Of a DNA stretch of 64,000 nt, positions 53,920 through 62,302 are shown piece after piece. A program made the translations under genes and the position numbers. How positions within the stretch are numbered: position 1 is the stretch's first letter; each line of letters begins with the position of its first letter. This stretch comes from Gammaproteobacteria bacterium (GTDB lineage Bacteria > Pseudomonadota > Gammaproteobacteria > Pseudomonadales > Pseudohongiellaceae). The notes under the pieces were generated by a model. That model had not been told where the DNA came from and ran no database searches. It saw only the letters and a program-made list of their open reading frames with translations. The stretch is taken from assembly GCA_009922595.1 (NCBI GenBank), contig RFVC01000005.1, positions 1 through 64,000 on the forward strand. The letters are read 5' to 3'.

Positions 53920-56019
53920 ATGAACATTTTTAACGTTAAAAAATCAATACCGAATTCCCGTCTTCACTCACTGTCTAGGCTTGCTGTCGCCATAGCAGCT
54001 GTTTCTAGTGTCGAGTTCTCCATGGCTCAGGATCAGGAAGACGCTGAGCTGGTATCCCCGATATTTGAATCCATCGTGGTTTGGGGGCGAAGTACACGTC
54101 TTTTGGGTAACGCCGATGGCGGCTCGCACGGTATTGTCGGTAATGCTGATTTCTCAACACGTCCCCTTATGCGCGTTGGTGAACTCGTGGAAGTCATGCC
54201 AGGTATGGTGGCCACCCAGCATTCCGGACCGGGAAAAGCCAACCAGTATTTTTTGCGCGGGATGAACCTCGACCATGGCTCCGACTTCACAGCCATCTTT
54301 GAAGGCATGCCGCTGAATTTTCGCAGCCATGCCCATGCCTCTGGCTATCTTGACCTAAACCCATTGATCCCTGAAATTGTTGAATCAGTGGAATACCACA
54401 AGGGCACTTACTATGCATTTAACGGAGACTTCTCTGCTTCAGGTTCTGCCCGCTTCAAGACTTATGACCGCATCGAGGAAGGTTATCTCGAAGCCACCAT
54501 TGGCAACTTCAATCATCATCGCCTCGTTGGGGCGCAGTCAATTGATACTGCTGACGGCACGTGGCTTTTTGCCGGCGAGCTGCTGACCAGGGATGGTCCC
54601 TGGGATCTTCCTCAGGACCAGGAAAAAACCAACCTCTTCATGAAGTACACCGGGACGATCGGTGGCATTAACAGCCAGGTCACCGCCATGGCCTACGACG
54701 CCAACTGGTATTCCACCGACCAGATTCCACTGCGCGAAGTTCGCAACGGCAACCTTGATTTATTTGGTTTTGTTGACCCGACCCTGGGTGGCACTTCCAG
54801 CCGCTGGAGCCTGATTGGTAATTTCGATCTCGATAACAACATCGATGTGAACGCTTATTTCTCGGCTTACGAGATGAATCTCTTCGGCAACCCCACCTAC
54901 TTCCTCAATGACCCGGTCAATGGTGATCAGATAGAACAGGAAGATGACCGAGCTGTCATAGGCGGCTTCGTACGCTGGCAGGAAGAGCAGATCTGGGGCA
55001 TCAACACGGCCATCCCCATGCTTGGAATTGACGTTCGCTACGATGACATAACTGACGTTAACCTCTGGGATACCCTCGAAAGACAGCGTCTCGGATTCAC
55101 TCGTAACGACTCAGTTGAAGAGTTCAGCTGGAGCCTGTATGGCGACCTTGAGTACCACTGGACCGACACCTTCAGGACCACAATAGGACTGCGTGGGGAA
55201 TTTTTCGACTGGGACGTGACCGCTGCCAATCCATTGAATTCAGGCACAGGCAACGATTCCGAATGGATGCCCAAGTTTAACGCCGCCTGGATACCGGCCG
55301 ATGGCATGGAGGTTTACTTTAATTATGGGCAGGGATTTCACTCCAATGATGTCCGTGGTGCCACCATCACCGTTGATCCGATAAATGGTGATGCTGTCGA
55401 TCCCGTTGATGTGATTGCACAGGCCGAAGGCCATGAAATTGGAGTGCGTTATGAGCCCTCCAGTAACTTTAACTTTTCAGCTGTCGCTTTCTGGCTGGAA
55501 CTGAACTCGGAATTGCTGTTCGTTGGTGATGCCGGCACCTCGGAGCCCAATGATGCCACCAAGCGTCGCGGTATTGAGCTATCCACCTTCTGGCAAATCA
55601 ACGATTATCTAGTATTCGATGCCACGGCTACCTGGAACCGCGCTCGCTTCAAGGACGCACCCTCAGGTGCCGATCGCATTCCTGATGCTCACGAAACAAC
55701 GGCAAGCGCTGGTTTGACCTACGTGCACCCCAATGGATTCACTGGCAGTTTTCGCATGCGCCATTTTGGAGATGCACCACTGGAAGAAACCGACACGTTC
55801 CAGAAAGATGGCACAACGCTTTTTAATCTAGGACTGTCGTATGCCACTAATCGCTGGGAAGTCGGACTGGATATACTCAATGTCTTTGATGATGATGGCA
55901 ATGACATTGAGTATTACTTCGAATCACAGCTGCAGAACGAATCTGAACCTGTGGAGGACTATCATTTCCACCCGGTTGAGGCTCGCGCATACCGCGGTAT
56001 TTTCAAATATAAATTCTAA
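53920..56019 (+). CDS. TonB-dependent receptor
   Basis: 699 residues. Signal peptide (about 1-37, ending EFSMAQ), TonB-box-like ESIVVWG, plug domain with RVGELVEVMPGMVATQHSG, NQYFLRGMNLDHGSDF and FNGDFSASGSARFKTYD, and a barrel ending RAYRGIFKYKF. The plug resembles receptors for organic ligands rather than typical siderophore receptors, but the substrate is unknown. The 5' leader has a small hairpin, TCCCC with GGGGA (53869-53884). It is controlled, by position, from the divergent membrane-anchored regulator. A hairpin without a T run follows the stop. Confidence 0.88.
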   Translation: MNIFNVKKSIPNSRLHSLSRLAVAIAAVSSVEFSMAQDQEDAELVSPIFESIVVWGRSTRLLGNADGGSHGIVGNADFSTRPLMRVGELVEVMPGMVATQHSGPGKANQYFLRGMNLDHGSDFTAIFEGMPLNFRSHAHASGYLDLNPLIPEIVESVEYHKGTYYAFNGDFSASGSARFKTYDRIEEGYLEATIGNFNHHRLVGAQSIDTADGTWLFAGELLTRDGPWDLPQDQEKTNLFMKYTGTIGGINSQVTAMAYDANWYSTDQIPLREVRNGNLDLFGFVDPTLGGTSSRWSLIGNFDLDNNIDVNAYFSAYEMNLFGNPTYFLNDPVNGDQIEQEDDRAVIGGFVRWQEEQIWGINTAIPMLGIDVRYDDITDVNLWDTLERQRLGFTRNDSVEEFSWSLYGDLEYHWTDTFRTTIGLRGEFFDWDVTAANPLNSGTGNDSEWMPKFNAAWIPADGMEVYFNYGQGFHSNDVRGATITVDPINGDAVDPVDVIAQAEGHEIGVRYEPSSNFNFSAVAFWLELNSELLFVGDAGTSEPNDATKRRGIELSTFWQINDYLVFDATATWNRARFKDAPSGADRIPDAHETTASAGLTYVHPNGFTGSFRMRHFGDAPLEETDTFQKDGTTLFNLGLSYATNRWEVGLDILNVFDDDGNDIEYYFESQLQNESEPVEDYHFHPVEARAYRGIFKYKF

Positions 56020-56023
56020 GTAC

Positions 56024-56056
56024 CTCCCATTTACACGCGCCGTAAATCGACGGGAG
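56024..56056 (+). terminator. Hairpin after TonB receptor gene
   Basis: CTCCC ATTTAC (56024-56034) can pair with GTAAAT (56042-56047) and GGGAG (56052-56056), with a bulge of four bases. No T run follows, so it may be a processing or stability hairpin rather than a terminator. Confidence 0.35.
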
Positions 56057-56099
56057 TGGACCTGCTGTTTGTAACTATTTTCACAACATGTGGGTTGGC

Positions 56100-56108
56100 T
56101 GTGGATAA
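56100..56108 (+). promoter_or_regulatory. Perfect DnaA box upstream of dnaB
   Basis: TGTGGATAA is the exact complement of the DnaA-box consensus TTATCCACA. It is 150 bp before dnaB. It suggests DnaA control of dnaB, but a single 9-mer can occur by chance. No box cluster or AT-rich unwinding region accompanies it, so it is not an origin. Confidence 0.4.
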
Positions 56109-56257
56109 CACTTTTAACTAGTTTTATTCGCTGTTTCCAGATTGAAAATGGGTGTCCGCCCTACCCTGATGCGTTACTATTGTTAGCCCGGTCTGAAAGA
56201 ATTTTTCACCGGCAACCACAACCAAACATCTGGCTAGATTCATAAAAAATTACAGGC

Positions 56258-57790
56258 ATGGCCGAATCACATTTCAGCAATAACAAGATTCCGGAGAGCG
56301 CCCAGGCGAGTTCGACCAACCTGAAACTGCCGCCACACTCTATCGATGCCGAACAATCCGTGCTCGGCGCCCTCATGCTCGACAACACCGCGTGGCATGA
56401 CGTGGCGGAAATTGTGATTGCCGAGGATTTTTACCGTAAGGAACACCGCCTGATCTTCCAGGCCATGCAGCACCAGGCTACAGTGGGCAACCCAATCGAC
56501 CTGGTGACGCTTTCTGAGGCGCTTGACAATGCCAACAACCTAGAGGCAGCCGGAGGTCTTGAATACCTGGGCGGACTGGTGGAAAGCTCGCCCAGCACCG
56601 CAAATATCCGGGCCTATGCAAATATCATTCGCGAACGCGCCATACTGCGTAAACTGATCTCGGCTGCCAACTCCATTTCGGATAATGCCTTCAATCCCGA
56701 CGGCCGTGACAGCGCAGAAATCCTTGATATCGCCGAGAAGCAGGTCTTTAACATTGCCGACGAACGGCCAAAGGATGGCGGTCCGCAGCACCTGGACCCT
56801 CTTTTGGAGGGGGCGCTCGACCAGATAGACAAACTGTTCCAGGCGAAGGGGGCGATTACCGGCCTCTCCACCGGCTTCAAGGACCTGGACGAGATGACCC
56901 AGGGCCTGCAGCAGTCCGACCTCGTTATAGTCGCCGGCCGTCCTTCCATGGGTAAAACCAGTTTTGCCATGAACATGGTTGAGAATGCCGCACTCGAAGG
57001 CCACAAGCCGTTGCTGGTATTCAGTCTCGAAATGCCGGCGGAAAGCCTAATGATTCGAATGCTTTCATCCATCGGCAAGATCGACCAGACGCGTATGCGC
57101 AACGGCCAACTCGAAGAAGACGACTGGCCAAAGCTGACTAATGCCGTGAACCGACTCAAGGGCAAATCCCTGTTTATTGACGACACGCCGGGGCTTACCC
57201 CGATGGAAATGCGCTCCCGTGCCCGCCGGATCTACCGCGAGCATGGCGAGATCGGCATGATCATGGTGGACTACCTGCAGCTCATGTCCATCAAGGGCTC
57301 TTCTGAAAGCCGCACCGGGGAGATCTCTGAAATATCCCGCGCGCTAAAAACCATGGCCAGGGAATTTGACTGCCCGGTGGTTGCCCTGTCACAGCTGAAC
57401 CGCTCACTGGAGCAACGGCCTAACAAGCGACCGGTGATGTCAGACCTGCGTGAATCAGGAGCCATCGAGCAGGACGCCGACGTCATCCTCTTTGTCTACC
57501 GTGACGAGGTCTATAACGAGGACACGGAGCAAAAAGGTGTCGCGGAAATCATTATCGGCAAACAGCGTAACGGCCCTATCGGCACCAAGCTGCTGAGCTT
57601 TATCGGCAAGTACACCCGGTTCGAAAACTATATGCCGGTCAACGAGGATTACAATCAGGGTTATACCCGCAATTACGATGGGGTCCAGGCCGCCATGGCG
57701 CCGGCCTCGGCAGCCTCGCCACCGCCACCATCCACTCCTCATATTCCACCCGATGCCTTTGATGACGACCCTTTCGAAGAAGACCATTAG
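56258..57790 (+). CDS. dnaB: Replicative DNA helicase DnaB
   Basis: 510 residues. The N-terminal primase-interacting domain (PPHSIDAEQSVLGALMLDN, about 27-45) is followed by a linker and the RecA-like motor: VAGRPSMGKTSFAMN (Walker A), LVFSLEMPAESLM and IMVDYLQLM (Walker B). SDLRESGAIEQDADVILF carries the arginine-finger region. The C-terminus is Pro-rich then acidic (DAFDDDPFEEDH), longer than in E. coli (471). No intein. The alr start follows 13 bp after the stop. Confidence 0.96.
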   Translation: MAESHFSNNKIPESAQASSTNLKLPPHSIDAEQSVLGALMLDNTAWHDVAEIVIAEDFYRKEHRLIFQAMQHQATVGNPIDLVTLSEALDNANNLEAAGGLEYLGGLVESSPSTANIRAYANIIRERAILRKLISAANSISDNAFNPDGRDSAEILDIAEKQVFNIADERPKDGGPQHLDPLLEGALDQIDKLFQAKGAITGLSTGFKDLDEMTQGLQQSDLVIVAGRPSMGKTSFAMNMVENAALEGHKPLLVFSLEMPAESLMIRMLSSIGKIDQTRMRNGQLEEDDWPKLTNAVNRLKGKSLFIDDTPGLTPMEMRSRARRIYREHGEIGMIMVDYLQLMSIKGSSESRTGEISEISRALKTMAREFDCPVVALSQLNRSLEQRPNKRPVMSDLRESGAIEQDADVILFVYRDEVYNEDTEQKGVAEIIIGKQRNGPIGTKLLSFIGKYTRFENYMPVNEDYNQGYTRNYDGVQAAMAPASAASPPPPSTPHIPPDAFDDDPFEEDH

Positions 57791-57803
57791 GGTGTCGGAA
57801 AAA

Positions 57804-58913
57804 ATGGTTCATCGCGTCCAGGCCAGTATTGATCTCAAGGCACTGCAGCACAACTTCCAGGTCGCCAGGAAACACGCCAATGCCAAAAACGTGGCGGCGG
57901 TTATCAAAGCCAATGCCTATGGTCACGGACTCGAGCAGGCGGCGAGTGCACTGACAGACGCCGACCTCTTTGGCGTAACTGACGTCCACGAGGCGGTCAC
58001 TCTTAAACAGTTCGGCACAGGCAAACCAATACTGGTTTTACAGGGATTGATAAAGGCCGATGACCTGCACTTGGTGGCCGAACACGGCTTCCAACTGGTC
58101 GTCCACTCATCAGAACAGCTTGCCGACCTTGATGACATCCTCTCGGCAGAAAAAGTTAAAACGCCGCTTACCCTGTGGCTGAAAATGGACTCCGGCATGG
58201 GCCGGCTGGGAATAGCGCCCTCAGCCTATGCCAATACGTATCGGGCCTTGCTTGGCCGACCCTACGTAGGCAGCATCATCATGATGACTCACCTGGCTAA
58301 TGCCAGCCTCCCCGACTCGCCTCTCAACCTAAGGCAGTTAGAGGCTTTTCGCGAAGCCGAAACTCTGCTGGATAACGAAAATCCGGCAACCAGCATTCCC
58401 AACTCCGCGGGCGTGCTTTCTGATCTGCCGGTAACGTGTGACTGGGTTCGCCCCGGCATCATGCTTTATGGCAGCTCACCGTTTGGGTACGAGGAAGAAG
58501 CCTTGCGCCGGGATAACTTTCACCTGAAAGCCGTGATGACCCTCAAGGCCCGCATCATTGCCGTCAAGGACCTGAAAAAAGGCGACAACATTGGCTACTG
58601 TTCACAGTTTGTTTGCCCCAATGACATGCCTGTGGGCATTGTCAGCATTGGCTATGCCGATGGCTATCCCAGTAACGCGCCTAACGGGACACCCATTGTG
58701 GTTAACGGAATAAAAACGGCAACGGTTGGCAGGGTCTCAATGGATATGCTGGCAGTCGATCTTAGTAATATCCCCGATGCCAAGGTGGGAGACCTAGCTA
58801 CTTTATGGGGGCAGGAGCTATCACTGGATGAAGTGGCTGCAAAAACCGGCATTCTCTCCTACAACCTGACATGCAGCATCAGCAGGCGCGTTAAATTCAC
58901 CTATACTGACTGA
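57804..58913 (+). CDS. alr: Alanine racemase
   Basis: PLP enzyme making D-alanine for peptidoglycan. ASIDLKALQHNF, then VIKANAYGHG with the PLP lysine, starts the TIM-barrel domain. SIPNSAGVL and WVRPGIMLYGSSP follow, and the C-terminal domain has GDNIGYCSQF (catalytic Tyr region), VGRVSMDMLAVD and an end at SISRRVKF. Length 369 is typical. ATG 57804 or in-frame GTG 57792 can be the start; the long upstream extension lies inside dnaB and is rejected. The dnaB-alr-radA order is conserved in gammaproteobacteria. Confidence 0.95.
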   Translation: MVHRVQASIDLKALQHNFQVARKHANAKNVAAVIKANAYGHGLEQAASALTDADLFGVTDVHEAVTLKQFGTGKPILVLQGLIKADDLHLVAEHGFQLVVHSSEQLADLDDILSAEKVKTPLTLWLKMDSGMGRLGIAPSAYANTYRALLGRPYVGSIIMMTHLANASLPDSPLNLRQLEAFREAETLLDNENPATSIPNSAGVLSDLPVTCDWVRPGIMLYGSSPFGYEEEALRRDNFHLKAVMTLKARIIAVKDLKKGDNIGYCSQFVCPNDMPVGIVSIGYADGYPSNAPNGTPIVVNGIKTATVGRVSMDMLAVDLSNIPDAKVGDLATLWGQELSLDEVAAKTGILSYNLTCSISRRVKFTYTD

Positions 58914-58933
58914 ATAACACTAGAATTCAATAA

Positions 58934-60313
58934 ATGGCCAAGCAGAAAACAGCCTACGTATGCAGCGATTGCGGCGCGGAACACACCCAGTGGCAGGGGC
59001 AGTGCATGGCCTGCAACGAATGGAATACGCTGACCCGCATACTGCTGGGCAATGCCGCTCCCTCGGCGCCAAAAAACTTCAGGCAAAGAGGCGTATCCGG
59101 GGATGCTGGTGAACCCGGCAGTGCGGTACAGACACTTGGCAAGGTCAACCTGGAAGAGCAACCGCGCTTCAGTACTACTATTAGCGAATTTGACCGCGTC
59201 CTCGGCGGCGGGCTGGTGCCCGGTTCCGCCGTACTGATTGGCGGGAATCCCGGTGCCGGCAAAAGCACACTGCTGCTACAGGTGATGTGCCAGTTGTCCC
59301 AGGAAATGGATGCACTCTATGTGACCGGGGAAGAAAGCCTGCAGCAGGTTGGCATGCGGGCAAAACGTCTTGGGCTGCCCAGTGAAAACCTGAAAATCCT
59401 GGCTGAAACCAATATCGAGGAAATCACCCGGGTAGCAGATGAATGCCGGCCAAAAATTCTGGTCCTGGATTCCATACAGGTCATGTACTCCGGAGATGTG
59501 GCTTCAGCGCCGGGCAGCGTCAGCCAGGTGCGTGAGTGTGCGGCCTACCTGATTCAGTATGCCAAGCAAACCGGGACCGCCCTGTTTCTCGTGGGGCATG
59601 TCACCAAGGAAGGCAGCCTGGCCGGGCCGAAAGTGCTGGAACATATGATTGACTGCTTCATGATGCTCGAGGGCACCGATGACAGCCGTTACCGCACACT
59701 GCGCGGCCAGAAAAACCGTTTTGGCGCCGTTAATGAACTCGGCGTCTTTGCTATGACCGGGACGGGGCTGAAGGAAGTGAAAAACCCCTCAGCTATTTTC
59801 CTAGCTCGAACCGAGGATATCTCTCCCGGCAGCCTGGTGGTGGTGCTCTGGGAAGGGACACGCCCGCTGCTCGTCGAAATACAGGCACTGGTGGATGCCA
59901 GCCAGTACGGCAACCCCCGCCGTGTAGCCGTTGGCCTGGACAACAACCGTGTGGCCATGCTCCTGGCCGTACTTCACCGTCATGGAGGACTGTTCATGGC
60001 AGACCAGGATGTCTTTGTAAACGTGGTCGGCGGGGTCAAGGTGGCAGAGACCAGTGCTGACTTGGCTTTGATACTAGCCATGGTTTCCAGCTTCAAGGAC
60101 AAGGCCCTTCCACGCGAACTGGTGGTGTTTGGAGAAGTGGGCCTTGCCGGTGAGATTCGTCCCGTACCCAGCGGCCAAGAGCGCCTGCAGGAAGCGGCCA
60201 AACATGGCTTTACCCGGGCAATTGTGCCAAAAGCTAACGCGCCAAAGAAAAAGATAGACGGGATGCAGGTGGTTGCCGTCAGCAATCTCAGTGAGGCATT
60301 AGACGCCTTATGA
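58934..60313 (+). CDS. radA: DNA repair protein RadA
   Basis: 459 residues. A four-cysteine zinc motif (C10, C13, C24, C27) opens the protein. The RecA-like ATPase follows with IGGNPGAGKSTLLLQV (Walker A) and the RadA-specific KNRFG motif (GQKNRFGAVNELG). The C-terminal Lon-like domain ends with PKKKIDGMQVVAVSNLSEAL. RadA is a branch-migration helicase in recombination. It overlaps the downstream DnaT-like gene start by four bases. Confidence 0.95.
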   Translation: MAKQKTAYVCSDCGAEHTQWQGQCMACNEWNTLTRILLGNAAPSAPKNFRQRGVSGDAGEPGSAVQTLGKVNLEEQPRFSTTISEFDRVLGGGLVPGSAVLIGGNPGAGKSTLLLQVMCQLSQEMDALYVTGEESLQQVGMRAKRLGLPSENLKILAETNIEEITRVADECRPKILVLDSIQVMYSGDVASAPGSVSQVRECAAYLIQYAKQTGTALFLVGHVTKEGSLAGPKVLEHMIDCFMMLEGTDDSRYRTLRGQKNRFGAVNELGVFAMTGTGLKEVKNPSAIFLARTEDISPGSLVVVLWEGTRPLLVEIQALVDASQYGNPRRVAVGLDNNRVAMLLAVLHRHGGLFMADQDVFVNVVGGVKVAETSADLALILAMVSSFKDKALPRELVVFGEVGLAGEIRPVPSGQERLQEAAKHGFTRAIVPKANAPKKKIDGMQVVAVSNLSEALDAL

Positions 60314-61371
60314 GCTCCAACCTCATCCCCGAACGCCCGCTCCTAATTTCACCAACGCTTGCCTCAACCATTGGACTGGATGAAGCCGTAATGCTGCATG
60401 TCATCAGTGAGATTCAGCTTCAGCTAAGCACAATAGCCCGCGCTGGATTGACCTGGGTAGAAACCGATGCTGAAATGCTGGGCAAGTGGCTGCCTTTCTG
60501 GAAAAGTGACAAGATAAGGCAGGTCCAGCAAAGCCTGCAGGAGAAGGGACTGCTGCAAATTGACATGACAGCGCCAGGGAAAATTATTCTTGCCATAAAT
60601 AAGCCCGGCATGCCCAAACCAGCGGCGGCACCACGTCCTGCACCGCAACAGTGTCAGCAAGCGGCCGGCATTTCCTCGGGCAGAGCCACTCAGATAGCAG
60701 AGGACTGGCGGCCCTCGGAGGATTTTTACGCGCTATGCGCGCAGCGCAATATTCCTCGCCATTATATAGATGAACGCATACGGCTTTTTATCATCAGTCA
60801 GCAGGAAAGGCGTCGCGCCCAGTATTCCTGGCACAACGTATTTTACAAGTACATCCTACGTGAATGGGAAAACAGCCGCGCCCACAAAAACCTGAAAGAA
60901 CTCGAGGCAACCATGACAGCCGATTGGCAACCAGGGGAGGATGCCTTAAGCATTCTTGAGCATGCCGGCATCAATCACTCCTTTATCGAGGATGCCGTCC
61001 CGGAATTCGTGCTTTACTGGCGTGAGACCGGTCTGAAAACTAGCACCTGGAATACCAAGTTCATCGCCCATGTGCGCCGACAATGGGCCAAGTACGAAGT
61101 GGCCCTGGAACACGACACAACACCTAAGCTCTTGCCCGAGGATTACCAGCCCGGCGAGGAAGTCTTTGAGGTGCTGGAGATGGCCAACATCGATCCGCAA
61201 TTTGCCCAGGGGCTGATTCCCGAATTTATTCTCTACTGGCGGGAAAGAAAGGAGGTGTCTGCCAGCTGGCACACGAAGTTTCTGCAGCACGTGAAGTACA
61301 AATGGTCACACCGCACTGAAGAGAAAGGTGATTTTATTGAGCGTGTGACCGACCGCTCCTGGGCTTCCTAG
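60310..61371 (+). CDS. DnaT-like protein with three DnaT domains
   Basis: 353 residues. The N-terminal third (about 1-100) looks like a small alpha/beta or winged domain (LTWVETDAEMLGKWLPFW), then a Pro/Ala linker (about 100-125). Three repeated DnaT DNA-binding domains follow: 132-187, 205-260 and 279-332, each opening W/YxPxED or xQPGE, with EF.LYWRE and W..KF...V...W cores. E. coli DnaT has one such domain and works in PriA-dependent restart. Coupling to radA (ATGA overlap) supports a role in replication restart or repair. Function beyond this is inference. Confidence 0.8.
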   Translation: MSSNLIPERPLLISPTLASTIGLDEAVMLHVISEIQLQLSTIARAGLTWVETDAEMLGKWLPFWKSDKIRQVQQSLQEKGLLQIDMTAPGKIILAINKPGMPKPAAAPRPAPQQCQQAAGISSGRATQIAEDWRPSEDFYALCAQRNIPRHYIDERIRLFIISQQERRRAQYSWHNVFYKYILREWENSRAHKNLKELEATMTADWQPGEDALSILEHAGINHSFIEDAVPEFVLYWRETGLKTSTWNTKFIAHVRRQWAKYEVALEHDTTPKLLPEDYQPGEEVFEVLEMANIDPQFAQGLIPEFILYWRERKEVSASWHTKFLQHVKYKWSHRTEEKGDFIERVTDRSWAS

Positions 61372-61384
61372 AGATCGAGCTCAC

Positions 61385-61489
61385 TTAAACCGAGGTGGTC
61401 CTGCGGTAGCGGCCCCGGCGAACCGCCATGTATCCATTCTCATAAAATTCCCAGTTCTCATTGCCGCAGGAGCGATACCACTGTCTACT
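61385..61489 (-). pseudogene. Remnant of a DUF1348/NTF2-like gene (C-terminus)
   Basis: The minus strand reads QWYRSCGNENWEFYENGYM then RRGRYRRTTSV and a stop. It closely resembles the 'GQW.RSYGNENWEFDENGLM.RR' end of DUF1348 (nuclear-transport-factor-2-like) proteins. An in-frame TAA at 61490-61492 cuts it off, and the upstream sequence no longer matches the family. The rest of 61372-61684 shows no gene. The remnant is almost certainly non-functional. Confidence 0.6.
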
Positions 61490-61684
61490 TTAGTCATCGG
61501 TGGTGATCACTTCCACTTTGCTAGTTTTACCTGCCCTAGATAGGCTGACACATAAAGACAGCGAGGAATTCTAGAAAGAGCTAAAAATTTCAATTTATCA
61601 GTAACCTGACTATTTCACCTTTTACAGCCCTGCAAAAAACTCTTTGATACAGCACGCCCTTTAATTTTGTATACTCCGGCTCTT

Positions 61685-62302
61685 ATGCCAAAAGGACTAC
61701 AGACGATACTTGTCATGATCCTCGCCTTTATTGCGGGCTTCATCATAATGTCTATTGAATTACTGGGCGGACGAATTCTGGCACCTTATTTCGGCAGCAG
61801 TATTTATGTCTGGGGCTCAGTGATTACCGTCTTCATGCTGTCACTGTCGGTGGGTTATCTCACTGGCGGCAAGCTCTCGTTGCACAAACCAAACCTGGTC
61901 ACCTACGGGACATTTTTTGGGGGGGCGGCAGTTCTTCTGACACCCCTCATACTTTGGGCCAATCCAATCATGGAAACACTATTCCTGCAGATAGAGGATC
62001 CTCGGTACGGCTCGCTGGTTGTTTCCATGATTCTGTTCTTCATTCCGACGTCAATTCTGGGGATGATTGCGCCCTATTCCGTTCGCCTGCTGGTTCAGAG
62101 CACCCATGGCAGCGGACATGTGGCAGGTAAACTATATTTCATCTCAACGCTGGGAAGCGCAGTGGGGACCCTAGCCACTTCGTTCTACCTGGTGCTCTGG
62201 TTCGAGGTCAACCAGATACTGATCACCATGTTTGTCGCCCTGGTTGCTGCTGGATGTGCGGCTATTCTTACAGGAAAAAAATTCCAGGTGGAGACGGGAT
62301 GA
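61685..62302 (+). CDS. Membrane half of a split spermidine-synthase-like protein
   Basis: About 205 residues, six predicted membrane helices. IMSIELLGGRILAPYFGSSIYVWGSVI (quoted in part) is the signature of the transmembrane part of fused MFS/spermidine synthase proteins. Here the gene ends after the last helix and the catalytic half is the next gene, overlapping by four bases (62299-62302). ATG 61685 (MPKGLQ) is preferred; an in-frame TTG at 61667 overlaps a TATACT box. Likely a membrane partner of the downstream catalytic protein. Confidence 0.78.
   Translation: MPKGLQTILVMILAFIAGFIIMSIELLGGRILAPYFGSSIYVWGSVITVFMLSLSVGYLTGGKLSLHKPNLVTYGTFFGGAAVLLTPLILWANPIMETLFLQIEDPRYGSLVVSMILFFIPTSILGMIAPYSVRLLVQSTHGSGHVAGKLYFISTLGSAVGTLATSFYLVLWFEVNQILITMFVALVAAGCAAILTGKKFQVETG

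Noticed and set aside
56020-56257. Replication origin near dnaB
   Set aside because: Only one DnaA box is present; there is no cluster of boxes, no AT-rich repeat set and no dnaA or gidA gene nearby.
57678-57803. Long N-terminal extension of alanine racemase
   Set aside because: It overlaps the 3' end of dnaB, is Pro/Arg/His-rich as expected of an out-of-frame reading, and the conserved domain starts after 57804.
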